Positions 1-7,598 of a stretch of 11,442 nt of DNA are shown piece by piece (position 1 is the stretch's first letter; the number at the start of each line of letters is the position of its first letter). Origin of the DNA: Spirochaetes bacterium ADurb.Bin110 (GTDB lineage: Bacteria > Spirochaetota > Spirochaetia > Treponematales > Rectinemataceae); contig MWDY01000295.1 of NCBI GenBank assembly GCA_002070755.1, positions 1 through 11,442 of the forward strand, in the 5' to 3' direction. The position numbers and the translations under genes are program-made. The notes beneath the pieces are model-generated. The model did no database searches. It had not been told where the DNA came from and saw nothing but the letters and a program-made list of their open reading frames with translations.

Positions 1-1623
1 AAAATACAAGCCAACCTCTTCCAATGTCAATGAATACCCCTCATCGAGTCCAAAACGCATTCTCAATACTTCTTGTTCACGTTTGGGGAGTGTGGAGAGA
101 ACCATTCGCAGTTGCTCCTGAAGCAGGTTGTAATTGGTTTGGACAGCTGGATTCTCTACTTCTTTATCTTCGATAAAATCCTGCAAAAGCGAATCTTCGT
201 CTTCTCCGATGGGTGTGTCGAGCGAAACAGGTTCGCGAGCTACGTTTTTTACCGCTTTTACTCTCTCTATCTCCCAACCAAGTTGCGCTGCAATCTCCTC
301 ATCTGTAGGCTCACGGCCAAGCTTTTGCATAAGCTGTCTGGATTCTCTAACAACCTTGTTTATCTGCTCAATCATATGGACAGGGACTCTTATAGTCCTG
401 GCTTGATCAGAAATCGATCGTGTAATTGCTTGACGTATCCACCAGGTTGCATAAGTGGAAAACTTATAGCCCTTGCGATATTCAAATTTTTCAACAGCCT
501 TTATAAGACCAATATTGCCTTCCTGAACCAGATCGAAGAACTGCATGCCGCGATTTGTGTATTTTTTCGCTATCGAGACAACAAGTCTTAGGTTTGCCTT
601 GATAAGCCTATCCTTTGCACTCTTCATCATTTTTCGACCACGATTCACTTCTCGAGCCATAGAAATGATCTTGTCAATAGGAGTCTCGAAATTATTCTCG
701 ATATCCTGCAGCTTTTTCTCATTCACTTGGAGCTGTCGAATTTTGTCTTTGATCTCTTCCGCACTAAGGCCAAGGCGCTGTTCAATTTCCTCGCGCTTTT
801 CTTTTATGGTTAGATTTCTTCCAAGAGCCCTTAGGTCTTTGGATGATGAAATCTGAAGGATCCCCTGTATTCTATCTTGCTCTTTTCTATAGCGGATGAT
901 CTTTTTTGCAGCGACGATAAATTTCTCTGAAAAGACTGTTATTTCCTCGGGATGAATATCAGTCTCGTTTACAATTGGTAACAGTTGTTCCCTGATCTCT
1001 TTTAATTGTAGATCTTCAAAGATATTTCCGCCTTTTGCGATTATGCTCTTTTTGAGCTCAATATAAGCCTTAAGATCTGCAGCACTTATATCGATGAGGT
1101 CTTTGTAGAATTGGTTTAGCCTTCTCCGTTCTGCAATTTTCTCTGTATTTTCTTTTTTTTGCAAAGAGATATCTTTTGGTTCTTTTCGAGTCGCTTTAAC
1201 TACTATTTGATGGAACTCTGGAATGAGCATTCCGGATTTTCGTAGTGTGTTCTTGATGATATTCTCGCCTTGCTCCATCATTCTAGATAGCTCGACTTCC
1301 TGCTCAGCTGTTAGAAGGTTCTCTCTTCCAATATCTCTCAGATAAAGCCTAACTGGATCATCGCTCGATATCTCCTTGTCATTTGAGACCATTTTGCTTT
1401 TTGAAGGAATCGAAGTTTGTTTGGGAAGAGATTCTTCAATCTGAACTTCTTCTTCTATTTTTACATTGTTGTTCACAAGAAGGTTGATGATAGATTCCAT
1501 TTTTTCCGAATTGAGTATTTGTTCAGGCAACAAATCAGAAAGCTCATCAAAACTTATGGTCTTTTTTTCTTTTGCATATTCAAGCAGCTTTGCAATTGCG
1601 GGATCGAGCTCTATATCATTCAT
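1..1623 (-). CDS. rpoD: RNA polymerase primary sigma factor RpoD (sigma-70), 3' end cut by the window
   Basis: Group 1 sigma factor that directs core RNA polymerase to housekeeping promoters; 541 residues are visible. An acidic N-terminal region (about 1-80, region 1.1-like) is followed by region 1.2 ([12 protein letters not shown], about 86-97) and a non-conserved spacer of about 200 residues. Region 2 starts near 336 ([13 protein letters not shown]), with the melting and -10-binding part [19 protein letters not shown] near 385-405. Region 3 follows ([14 protein letters not shown]). Region 4 begins near 505 ([15 protein letters not shown]) and runs off the window edge at [10 protein letters not shown], so the recognition helix of region 4.2 is missing only because of the cut. 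The start ATG lies inside the last codons of dnaG (8-bp overlap) behind a strong Shine-Dalgarno sequence. A second ATG 4 bases further in meets a stop after two codons, so it is not the start. Last visible gene of the ykgJ-mltG-dnaG-rpoD operon. Identification is secure. Confidence 0.97.
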   Translation of the reverse strand, partial: MNDIELDPAIAKLLEYAKEKKTISFDELSDLLPEQILNSEKMESIINLLVNNNVKIEEEVQIEESLPKQTSIPSKSKMVSNDKEISSDDPVRLYLRDIGRENLLTAEQEVELSRMMEQGENIIKNTLRKSGMLIPEFHQIVVKATRKEPKDISLQKKENTEKIAERRRLNQFYKDLIDISAADLKAYIELKKSIIAKGGNIFEDLQLKEIREQLLPIVNETDIHPEEITVFSEKFIVAAKKIIRYRKEQDRIQGILQISSSKDLRALGRNLTIKEKREEIEQRLGLSAEEIKDKIRQLQVNEKKLQDIENNFETPIDKIISMAREVNRGRKMMKSAKDRLIKANLRLVVSIAKKYTNRGMQFFDLVQEGNIGLIKAVEKFEYRKGYKFSTYATWWIRQAITRSISDQARTIRVPVHMIEQINKVVRESRQLMQKLGREPTDEEIAAQLGWEIERVKAVKNVAREPVSLDTPIGEDEDSLLQDFIEDKEVENPAVQTNYNLLQEQLRMVLSTLPKREQEVLRMRFGLDEGYSLTLEEVGLYF

Positions 1624-3409
1624 TAATATCTCCTCCCGTTGCTTTGAGTTCTCCATCTATATTAATTATTTCTTCGAGGATCAGCTTTTCTTGCAGCGGA
1701 TCTGCATCTACTGATAGCGATTGAAGCTGTGCTACAAGACTTCTACGCTTTCTCTCTAAGGAAGCCTTCTTTTTCTGCTCAAGTCCGTCCTTTATGATTT
1801 TTTCTAGTCCACCCTGCAGTTCGCCAGATGTATCAACCTCTCTAACAAAGCGGGCAGCAGCCTCATCAGTACAACGAGATAGAATCCCTTCTATGTCCAA
1901 GATTCCTTCCTTCTGTGCTTCTTGAAGGGCCGAAAATAGATCTTTTGCCCTTGGATCGTCGAAATACTCTATATCCAGGTTCTCATCTATGAACTGGAAT
2001 GGATTTTCCGATAAAATGATGGCTGCCATAAATAGAAGGTCGGAAGTCCTGGCTGAATTCGAGCTGCCATATGGTACATTGTTAGAAAGGCTGTAAGAAT
2101 TTCTCACTCGGCGCATACCAGATACTTTCGCTTTTGCATAATCCATTGCAACCGCATGAGTGCTAACTCCAATATTTCTTCCTACTTCCTTGATGTATTC
2201 TTGTCGCTTAACATCTGAATCGAGAGCATCAAGGAAGGGGAACAGAAAAGAGACAGCTTTCGCCTTTCCCTCCATTGTCGATATATCAAAAAGCTGGTTG
2301 GCGCGTGTTAGCAGAAAATATCCAGCGTTTATAGTATTTTTTGCCATTCTCGTCAACTCCCCTGCTCCCTTCTTTTCCAGTATCTCTGAAGCATCTTTGC
2401 CCTCTTCTAGAAGAAGAACTCGAGTTTCTAGGCCAGCCGCCGTAGCTATCGAACAAGCTCGCTCAGCAGCACGCAATCCCGCTTCGTCGGTATCAAAGCA
2501 TAGTATTATATTCGATGATCTTCGGCGAATAAGAATGGCCTGTTGACTAGTGAATGCTGTTCCCAGAGGCGCAACTGCATTTATCAGTCCAGCAGCATGA
2601 AATGAAAGTGCATCCATATATCCTTCGCATACAATTGCAGTATCGGTGCTCTTTATAGAATCAATCGCCTGTGAGAAAGCAAATAGAGTCTCTTGTTTTC
2701 TAAACACTGCTGTCTCAGGGCTGTTTATATACTTTGGACCATCTTCGGTCATGGCTCTGCCACCAAAAGCGATTATTCTACCCTTGGCATCTCCAATGGG
2801 AAACATTATTCGATCAGCAAAGAGAGGATAAGCCAGATCTTTCTTAGAAAAAAAACCACTGTGTTTCAAAAAATCATCCGAATAACCCTTTGCTTTGAGA
2901 AATGAATAAAGCCATTGTCTATTTGCAGGAGCATAACCTATTCTGAATTTTTCAATTAATTCATTAGATAGACCTCTTTTATGAAGGATCTCCAAAGCTG
3001 CACGACCATAATCATGGTTCATCAAAAACCAATGGAAAGTCTTGGATAGCCTTTCGTTTAGCTCAAGAAGAGCCTGACGTTCCTTTTCGGTTTCTCCTAG
3101 TTCTTCAGACTCTTCGAAATGAATCTGGACACCACATCGCTGTGCTAATTCTTGCATTGCCTCCGTATAGCTCAATCTATCGATATCCATCATAAATTGA
3201 ATAATTGAGCCACCCTTATGACACCCAAAGCAATAGAATAAGCCGGTGTCAGGACTTACAGAAAAGGACGGTGTCTTTTCCGAATGAAAAGGGCAAAGCC
3301 CCCAAAAAGAAGCACCTTTTTTCTGAAGGCGGACATGCTCCTGATATACTGATAAGAAATCAGTCTTATCGAGGATTTCCTGCCTAATCTGTGGTGATAT
3401 TCTCGCCAT
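1616..3409 (-). CDS. dnaG: DNA primase DnaG
   Basis: Synthesises RNA primers for lagging-strand DNA replication and works with the replicative helicase DnaB. The 597-residue length is normal for the family. An N-terminal CHC2 zinc-binding domain has C39, H42, C60 and C63 (CPFH...CFGC). The catalytic core follows, with the basic motif [12 protein letters not shown] near 194-205. The TOPRIM domain has the glutamate motif CEGYMDAL (E262) and the metal-binding DTDEAG motif (D306, D308). The C-terminal stretch from about 440 is the helicase-interaction domain and is poorly conserved, as is usual. The ATG start keeps the canonical N-terminus ahead of the zinc finger. It begins 6 bases after the mltG stop codon. 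The nearest GAGG is about 12 bases upstream, rather far, so translation is probably coupled to mltG. All active-site motifs are present. Confidence 0.98.
   Translation of the reverse strand: MARISPQIRQEILDKTDFLSVYQEHVRLQKKGASFWGLCPFHSEKTPSFSVSPDTGLFYCFGCHKGGSIIQFMMDIDRLSYTEAMQELAQRCGVQIHFEESEELGETEKERQALLELNERLSKTFHWFLMNHDYGRAALEILHKRGLSNELIEKFRIGYAPANRQWLYSFLKAKGYSDDFLKHSGFFSKKDLAYPLFADRIMFPIGDAKGRIIAFGGRAMTEDGPKYINSPETAVFRKQETLFAFSQAIDSIKSTDTAIVCEGYMDALSFHAAGLINAVAPLGTAFTSQQAILIRRRSSNIILCFDTDEAGLRAAERACSIATAAGLETRVLLLEEGKDASEILEKKGAGELTRMAKNTINAGYFLLTRANQLFDISTMEGKAKAVSFLFPFLDALDSDVKRQEYIKEVGRNIGVSTHAVAMDYAKAKVSGMRRVRNSYSLSNNVPYGSSNSARTSDLLFMAAIILSENPFQFIDENLDIEYFDDPRAKDLFSALQEAQKEGILDIEGILSRCTDEAAARFVREVDTSGELQGGLEKIIKDGLEQKKKASLERKRRSLVAQLQSLSVDADPLQEKLILEEIINIDGELKATGGDINE
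1629..1637 (-). promoter_or_regulatory. Shine-Dalgarno sequence of rpoD inside dnaG
   Basis: On the minus strand this reads GGGAGGAGA, 5 bases before the rpoD ATG. It lies wholly within the last codons of dnaG. It fixes the rpoD start and suggests that rpoD translation is coupled to ribosomes finishing dnaG. Confidence 0.8.
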
Positions 3410-3415
3410 TATTTT

Positions 3416-4432
3416 CTATTGCCTCTTGGGAATAATTTCTACATAATTATGTTCTTCCAAGGTATGGGAAAAGCGATGTTTCCCAGTATTAACATCATCT
3501 AATCTAAAATACAAATAATCTGTCTGAGGGGGAAATAATGCTGCTCTTAAGCTGATTTCTCCTGGATTCGAGATTGGCCCAGGAGGCAGCCCTCGGTTTA
3601 TATAAGTATTGTACGGATCCTGGATTTTTAGGTCTCCATAATGCACAACTGAGGGCTCTTCTTTCCCTAGATGTTCTGTCAATACATATACTACAGTTGC
3701 ACAAGATTGAAGAGGCATATTCTTCTGAAGTCGGTTAAAAAATACTGAGGCAATGAGGGGTGCATCTTCTGGCAATCGATATTCTCTCTCTATAATGGAG
3801 GCTAGTATCACCCTTTGATGAAGAGACTGAGGATTTAAAAGCTTTGTTTTGTGCCCTTCAATTCTTTCTATTGCATCATTAAAACCAGTAACCATTTGCG
3901 AGACAATGTCTCGAGAATCAGCCTGGGGATCAAAAAAATATGTATCCGGGAAAAGATAACCTTCGCAGTTTGAAGCTGGAATGCCTAATGATTTAGCAAG
4001 CTCTGTATCATTGACCGCTTCCAAAAAAGCTTCTGCATTTGTGACATTGTTAGATTCCAAGATCATAGCAATTTGGCGTGCAGTCCTGCCTTCTGGAATA
4101 ACAACTTTTTGAGTTATGTAATCTCCTCTTATCAATTTACTTGCTGCACCGATAGGCGACTCCAAAGGCATAAAGCGATAGGTTCCAGACTTTATGCTGC
4201 GTTCAGACCCAATGGCGCGTATATAGAGCTCAAATATTTTGGAGGAAGGTATGATATGAGAATTATGAAGCTCTTGAGCAACATCTCTGAGGCTGGATCC
4301 ACTTTTTATCTTCACTTCGACACTTTTGCTTCTGAAGGGAGGAGTTATAATCAAGATTATTATCGCCAGCGATAATATCAAAAATAGAATCAAAAGATTC
4401 TGCACAATAAATCTGATATGATATGCTTTCAT
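3416..4432 (-). CDS. mltG: Endolytic murein transglycosylase MltG (YceG family)
   Basis: Inner-membrane lytic transglycosylase that cleaves nascent glycan strands and is thought to set their length. The 338 residues have a single N-terminal membrane anchor (about 9-31, very rich in I and L), then a LysM-like segment (about 37-105), then the YceG catalytic domain. The catalytic glutamate lies in LASIIERE; E215 is the likely counterpart of E. coli E218. Other family signatures are EGYLFPDTY (157-165), FFNRL (231-235), MPLQS (239-243), PYNTY (273-277) and GLPPGPISNPG (281-291). After MPLQS this protein has CATV where many proteobacteria have DPTV; I regard this as a lineage variant. The start ATG overlaps the stop of the upstream cysteine-cluster gene (ATGA, 4 bp) with GGGA 6 bases upstream, so translational coupling is likely. 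Family assignment is secure; the role in this organism is inferred. Confidence 0.95.
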   Translation of the reverse strand: MKAYHIRFIVQNLLILFLILSLAIIILIITPPFRSKSVEVKIKSGSSLRDVAQELHNSHIIPSSKIFELYIRAIGSERSIKSGTYRFMPLESPIGAASKLIRGDYITQKVVIPEGRTARQIAMILESNNVTNAEAFLEAVNDTELAKSLGIPASNCEGYLFPDTYFFDPQADSRDIVSQMVTGFNDAIERIEGHKTKLLNPQSLHQRVILASIIEREYRLPEDAPLIASVFFNRLQKNMPLQSCATVVYVLTEHLGKEEPSVVHYGDLKIQDPYNTYINRGLPPGPISNPGEISLRAALFPPQTDYLYFRLDDVNTGKHRFSHTLEEHNYVEIIPKRQ

Positions 4433-4914
4433 TGATTATCCCGTTTATTTCCTAAAGTTTTCAGAGCAGCAATTTCATCGATCGATAGAGGAGTATTCTG
4501 TCGCCTTTCAAGAAAAGCATCCAAAATCGTATTTGAGGATATCAGAGGGCCCTTTCCGATACCGGGGCATTGTTTTGCCTCCTCAATCCAACTCTGTTCA
4601 TTTTCTAAGATTGTTTCCCAAAATGGATATGTCTTGCATTGAGTCGGCCTAACAGGATAAACGCTGCATCCATAATTTTCTAAAAAAATGCAGTCATAAT
4701 TCTGCTTTTCTTTTAGACTTAATGTAATTCTTATACCTATATCGACAATCCTGCAGAAAGCTAATGCAAAATCCTGTATTGAAGAGCCAAAATACTCGCT
4801 TAAGGCCATAAGATCTTTCTTAGAGAGCCATACATAACCAGGTTGACCGCTGCAGCAAGCATTGCAGCGCATACATTCGAAGTAGATGCTTTTTATTGGC
4901 ATTTCAGGATTCAT
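4429..4914 (-). CDS. YkgJ family cysteine-cluster protein (putative zinc/iron-chelating)
   Basis: Small cytoplasmic protein of 161 residues with the cysteine pattern of the YkgJ/CxxCxxCC family, which is predicted to bind Zn or an Fe-S cluster. An N-terminal CMRCNACC cluster (C14, C17, C20, C21) is followed by further cysteines at C75, C83, C93 and C116 in YDCIF, YGCSVYPVRPTQC and KQCPG. The motif YPVRPTQCKTYPFW is the most recognisable part of the family. No signal peptide or membrane segment is seen. The biochemical function of the family is not established. It is the first gene of the ykgJ-mltG-dnaG-rpoD unit and sits just behind the tRNA terminator. Only a weak Shine-Dalgarno-like GGTGG precedes the ATG, and Met5 is an alternative start. 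No convincing promoter could be assigned in the roughly 50 bases between the terminator and the gene. Confidence 0.9.
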   Translation of the reverse strand: MNPEMPIKSIYFECMRCNACCSGQPGYVWLSKKDLMALSEYFGSSIQDFALAFCRIVDIGIRITLSLKEKQNYDCIFLENYGCSVYPVRPTQCKTYPFWETILENEQSWIEEAKQCPGIGKGPLISSNTILDAFLERRQNTPLSIDEIAALKTLGNKRDNQ

Positions 4915-4966
4915 AGTACCACCATCCTGTAAGTGGCCTGAAGAGATAATTAAAAAAAGTCTTTGT

Positions 4967-5012
4967 GCAAAACAAATAAAAAGGGGCTGTCCATCTCTCA
5001 GGACAACCCCTT
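4967..5012 (-). terminator. Intrinsic terminator of the tRNA-Thr/Tyr transcript
   Basis: On the minus strand AAGGGGTTGTCC pairs with GGACAGCCCCTT (12 bp with one G-T wobble) around an 8-base loop (TGAGAGAT). It is followed by the U-rich tract TTTATTTGTTTT. The stem starts one base after the tRNA-Tyr 3' end, so it ends the tRNA transcript and separates it from the ykgJ operon. Confidence 0.9.
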
Positions 5013-5013
5013 G

Positions 5014-5096
5014 TGGGGAGAGAAGGATTTGAACCTTCGAAGGCTACAGCCAACAGATTTACAGTCTGCCCCCTTTGACCACTCGGGAATCTCCCC
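5014..5096 (-). tRNA. tRNA-Tyr (anticodon GTA)
   Basis: An 83-base class II tRNA. The acceptor stem GGGGAGA pairs with TCTCCCC, with discriminator A. The anticodon arm is GCAGA-CTGTAAA-TCTGT with GTA at 5062-5060. It has a long variable arm (around GGCTGTAGCC) and the T arm GAAGG-TTCAAAT-CCTTC. The 3' CCA is not encoded, because the discriminator is followed by CAA, so it must be added by CCA-adding enzyme. It lies 23 bases downstream of tRNA-Thr in the same orientation and is presumably cotranscribed with it. Confidence 0.97.
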
Positions 5097-5119
5097 ATTG
5101 ATGGACTATATGTCCCTCG

Positions 5120-5192
5120 AGCCATCTCCCGGAATCGAACCGGGGACCTCGAGATTACAAGTCACGCGCTCTTCCAACTGAGCTAAGATGGC
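5120..5192 (-). tRNA. tRNA-Thr (anticodon TGT)
   Basis: A 73-base tRNA. The acceptor stem GCCATCT pairs with AGATGGC, with discriminator T. The D arm is GCTC-AGTTGGAA-GAGC. The anticodon loop CTTGTAA has TGT at 5159-5157, reading ACA. The T arm is CCCGG-TTCGATT-CCGGG. The anticodon stem CGTGA/TCTCG has a T-T mismatch at canonical positions 29 and 41 (bases 5164 and 5152). The 3' CCA is not encoded. It is the first gene of the tRNA-Thr/tRNA-Tyr transcript. Confidence 0.96.
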
Positions 5193-5208
5193 GTGCACAA
5201 CGGACCGC

Positions 5209-5238
5209 ACTATATACGAAAGATGATGATTTGGTCAA
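5209..5238 (-). promoter_or_regulatory. Sigma-70 promoter of the tRNA-Thr/Tyr operon
   Basis: On the minus strand, -35 TTGACC (5238-5233) is followed by an 18-base spacer and -10 TATAGT (5214-5209). TATATA with a 16-base spacer is an alternative reading. The bases between the -10 and the expected start are GCGGTC. A GC-rich discriminator of this kind is typical of stringently controlled stable-RNA promoters. The predicted start lies about 10 bases before the mature tRNA-Thr. Confidence 0.75.
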
Positions 5239-5286
5239 GGCCTTTATAGATCTTAAGAATAGCAGGGGAATAGCTGAATCCAACTC

Positions 5287-6048
5287 TTAGAAAACGAATT
5301 TCCCATTAAGAGATGGCTCGTGAAATGCCCGGGGATGAACTTCTACTAAGCTTATGGCAATAAGGCCCTGAGAAATTATATGATGATCCGATATAGCATC
5401 AGGCGTTCGCTCTTCCCCGCCTTCAGTGAGAAAACAATAAGTATATCCATCTGATCCGTCAAAGCACTTAAGGTTGTCAATGTACTTATTCTTTCCTGGA
5501 ACAGTCCATACTGCCTTTAGATCTCTAGATTTTGTAGAAGGACCATTTATATTGATGAATGAATCAGGCTTCCATAAGCCCATAAGCTCTTCTAGATTAG
5601 CTGATAGGAAAGATGTTAGTCCTTCATATTCTAGATTATCGCAATAGGCTGCACATGATACAGCAATTGCTGGGATTCCTTGCAATGCAGCCTGACGCGC
5701 TGCACCGCAGGTTCCAGAATAGATAATATCTGTGCCAAGATTTGGTCCTCTATTTATCCCTGATATAACTAGATCGGGTTTTTCATGGAGAATAGCAAGT
5801 CCTGCAATTATAATGCAATCTACTGGTGTTCCAGAGCAGCTATAGCGAAAATCTCCAAGTCTGCGCAACTTAGCTGGCTTTTTCAATGTCATGGCATGAC
5901 TCACACCAGACCGCTCATGTTCAGGCGCGACTACCAATACTTGGTGCAAGCTTTTCCCATTGGCATCTTTCATTGCAGTAATTGTATCGATGAGAGCAAA
6001 TATGCCATCTGATTGTATGCCATCATCATTTGTCAATAAGATTCTCAT
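5287..6048 (-). CDS. surE: 5'/3'-nucleotidase SurE
   Basis: Metal-dependent phosphatase acting on 5' and 3' nucleoside monophosphates, with a survival and nucleotide-salvage role. The 253 residues are typical of the family. The N-terminal signature MRILLTNDDGIQSDGI supplies metal ligands D8 and D9. APEHERSGVSHAMTL (41-55) carries the conserved serine S47. SGINRGPNLGTDIIYSGT (96-113) carries metal-binding N99. A well-placed GGAG lies 5 bases before the ATG (6054-6057). It sits 37 bp after the galactokinase-like gene in the same direction and is probably cotranscribed with it. No clear terminator hairpin was found between its stop codon and the tRNA promoter, so read-through into the tRNA genes is possible. 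No key residue is missing. Confidence 0.97.
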   Translation of the reverse strand: MRILLTNDDGIQSDGIFALIDTITAMKDANGKSLHQVLVVAPEHERSGVSHAMTLKKPAKLRRLGDFRYSCSGTPVDCIIIAGLAILHEKPDLVISGINRGPNLGTDIIYSGTCGAARQAALQGIPAIAVSCAAYCDNLEYEGLTSFLSANLEELMGLWKPDSFININGPSTKSRDLKAVWTVPGKNKYIDNLKCFDGSDGYTYCFLTEGGEERTPDAISDHHIISQGLIAISLVEVHPRAFHEPSLNGKFVF

Positions 6049-6085
6049 GTAATCTCCGTTTTAGAATAAGATTAGTAGCTTAGAA

Positions 6086-7234
6086 TCAATGCTCTAGAAC
6101 TCTAAGGCCTGCGCCTGTCGAGACTTCGTGGATTATGGGTTTGAAACCGAATATTCTCTCATAGTCTTCCAGCTTATTGCGATAGACTTGCTTTTTTTCA
6201 TTTTTAAGGATTGTAAGCGTGCTCCCACCAAACCCTTGGCCAACGAGTCTAGAACATAGAACATCGTCTAACTCAAGCGCTCTCTTGGTAAGCCAGTCTA
6301 TCTCCGGACAGGAAATTTCGTAAAGGCTTCTTAAAGAAGCATGTGATTTGTTTACGATTCGACCAAAGCCTACATAGTCCTGACGTGAGAGATTCTCTTC
6401 CGCTTCAATTACTCTTCTTACTTCTTCGAGCACATGAAGACATCGTCGGCGCTTACGTTCAGGCACTATTCCTAGCAATTCATCGAGTTCTTGTGGTGCT
6501 ATATCGCGGATAGAACGGTTATGATACGGAACAAGAACCGAAATACATGCTTTGCAATCTGCGATTCGCTGTTCCAGCTCCGCATCCACCGAAGATCGCG
6601 GCACTTTGGAATCAGTTAGAAGCATTTCCCAAGGCTCAGGCAAAAATTGCACTCCGTGGCGCTTTTTCCCATGCAAGTCTATGATAGAAAAACTTCTGCC
6701 TGCGGGCGCAGTGATTGCAAGGTAATTTGTTATAGGTAATTCTTTCTCAAAGAACAAGCTCTGAGCTTTCCAGGCATGAAAGGCCAATTCTTCTAGTTTG
6801 AGGTCCAGATCATATAGGGTTTTAAAAGCAAGTGCTGTTGCCATGTTTATCGCGCTACTGATACCTAGACCCAGTCCTAGCGGCACATTGCTCTGAATGG
6901 TTACATTGAGACCATGGGGATCAAGGTTAAATACGCGCCAAAAATAGTCACACACACTTTTTACATGATTAGCCCAGCGATCTTCTCTTTTGTACTTGAA
7001 TGTGGCAACGTTTGCGCGCTTACGTTCGTTAAAATCAGCCGCATAAAAACGCAGCGAATTGTCTTTTCTGAAAGATATAGCGACTCGGACTTCAAAGGAA
7101 AGAGAAGCTGAAAGCACAAGACCATCAGTAAAATCAGTGTGCTCTCCTAGGATTTTAACTATTGTCGGCGCAGCTGATGTACAGTCTGGAGCAGTATCAT
7201 ACTCTTCTTCGTGTATTATAAAAATATCTTTCAT
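6086..7234 (-). CDS. Galactokinase-like GHMP family protein, probably catalytically inactive or altered
   Basis: Full-length galactokinase-fold protein of 382 residues (family usual 380-400). Family motifs, in order: the sugar-binding signature APTIVKILGEHTDFTDGLVL (22-41), the phosphate loop VPLGLGLGISSAI (117-129), TDSKVPRS (207-214), and the C-terminal GQGFGGSTLTIL (332-343). Gap-free alignment with human GALK1 (from memory) puts I25 at the catalytic Arg37 and N170 (ITNY for IMDQ) at the catalytic base Asp186. L220 falls at the sugar-contacting Tyr236. E31, H32 and D34, which bind galactose, are kept. The usual GLSSSAA loop reads GLGISSAI. The frame is intact with no sign of decay, so this is a maintained protein and probably not a true galactokinase. 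It could be a sugar sensor (compare yeast Gal3) or a kinase with another substrate; neither is shown. No galT, galE or galM is nearby. The ATG has no usable Shine-Dalgarno, and an in-frame TAG lies 18 bases upstream. Confidence 0.85.
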   Translation of the reverse strand: MKDIFIIHEEEYDTAPDCTSAAPTIVKILGEHTDFTDGLVLSASLSFEVRVAISFRKDNSLRFYAADFNERKRANVATFKYKREDRWANHVKSVCDYFWRVFNLDPHGLNVTIQSNVPLGLGLGISSAINMATALAFKTLYDLDLKLEELAFHAWKAQSLFFEKELPITNYLAITAPAGRSFSIIDLHGKKRHGVQFLPEPWEMLLTDSKVPRSSVDAELEQRIADCKACISVLVPYHNRSIRDIAPQELDELLGIVPERKRRRCLHVLEEVRRVIEAEENLSRQDYVGFGRIVNKSHASLRSLYEISCPEIDWLTKRALELDDVLCSRLVGQGFGGSTLTILKNEKKQVYRNKLEDYERIFGFKPIIHEVSTGAGLRVLEH

Positions 7235-7241
7235 TGTGATT

Positions 7242-7270
7242 ATTGTATCCTATTTATGCTGTATTTTCAA
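7242..7270 (-). promoter_or_regulatory. Sigma-70 promoter giving a leaderless galactokinase-like mRNA
   Basis: On the minus strand, -35 TTGAAA (7270-7265) contains the TGA stop codon of the upstream small gene. An optimal 17-base spacer leads to -10 TACAAT (7247-7242). Only 7 bases (AATCACA) separate the -10 from the ATG, so the predicted start of transcription is at or within one base of the initiation codon. Confidence 0.65.
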
Positions 7271-7587
7271 CTAAATTTTCTAACTTCCTCTAGAAGATGC
7301 TTTATTGCCTCCAGCTTTTTTCTTATTTCTTTTGCCTCTTCCATGTATTTTCGTCTTTCCGTAATCTTTGCTTGGATTGATCTGTATTGCCAGGAATCAA
7401 CCTTTCCTAGATATCTGCTGCAGACTTTATTGCCCTCCCTCCATTGTAGATATGCATATACCTGGTTATATCGGCGTTTTAGGACTATGCTGCCCTTAGG
7501 TCTAGAAGCGCATTCGCTCTCGATTCTTTGAAGGCGGTTTCGAAGCAGTTTTTCTTCATAGAGAAGCGCTTGAGTAACTGTTTCCAT
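7267..7587 (-). CDS. Small coiled-coil protein of unknown function (resembles DUF6788-type proteins)
   Basis: A basic protein of 106 residues; the function is not recognised. Two charged helical stretches (about 8-26 and 68-105, rich in K, E, R and L, likely coiled coil) flank a core of predicted strands. The core contains RPKGSIVLKRR (29-39), VYAYLQWREGNKV (43-55) and SRYLGKVDSW (57-66). The pattern of a GS turn, then a Y-x-Y-L-x-W-REG-x-KV strand, then YLGK recalls small bacterial proteins I would tentatively place in the DUF6788 group, often found in spirochaetes and archaea. That link is from memory and uncertain. No signal peptide or membrane segment is seen. The ATG lacks a Shine-Dalgarno sequence; CCTCATCC upstream on the coding strand is the wrong complement. 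The stop codon overlaps the -35 element of the next gene. It could bind nucleic acid, judging by charge only. Confidence 0.75.
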   Translation of the reverse strand: METVTQALLYEEKLLRNRLQRIESECASRPKGSIVLKRRYNQVYAYLQWREGNKVCSRYLGKVDSWQYRSIQAKITERRKYMEEAKEIRKKLEAIKHLLEEVRKFS

Positions 7588-7598
7588 TTAGCAAAATA

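Noticed and set aside
73..856. Long plus-strand open frames opposite rpoD
   Set aside because: They have no family resemblance, no ribosome site and biased composition; rpoD on the other strand explains the region fully.
2160..2546. Plus-strand frame of 128 codons opposite dnaG
   Set aside because: Serine/arginine-rich shadow of the dnaG TOPRIM region.
4915..4966. Candidate promoter for the ykgJ operon (TTGTTT/TAATTA or TTGCAC/TATCTC)
   Set aside because: Both matches are weak and overlap the terminator U-tract, so no promoter was annotated.
4904..5125. Open frame on the minus strand containing RFPSGQRGQTVNLLAVAFEG
   Set aside because: It is the sense translation of the tRNA-Tyr gene and terminator, again a common spurious annotation.
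4963..5181. Open frame on the plus strand with a peptide ending in LEPSPGIEPGTSRLQV
   Set aside because: It is an antisense translation of the tRNA-Tyr and tRNA-Thr genes and gives a familiar false-protein pattern.
5239..5286. Possible terminator after surE
   Set aside because: Only short palindromes (AGATCT, TCTTAAGA) are present and no stem with a U-tract.
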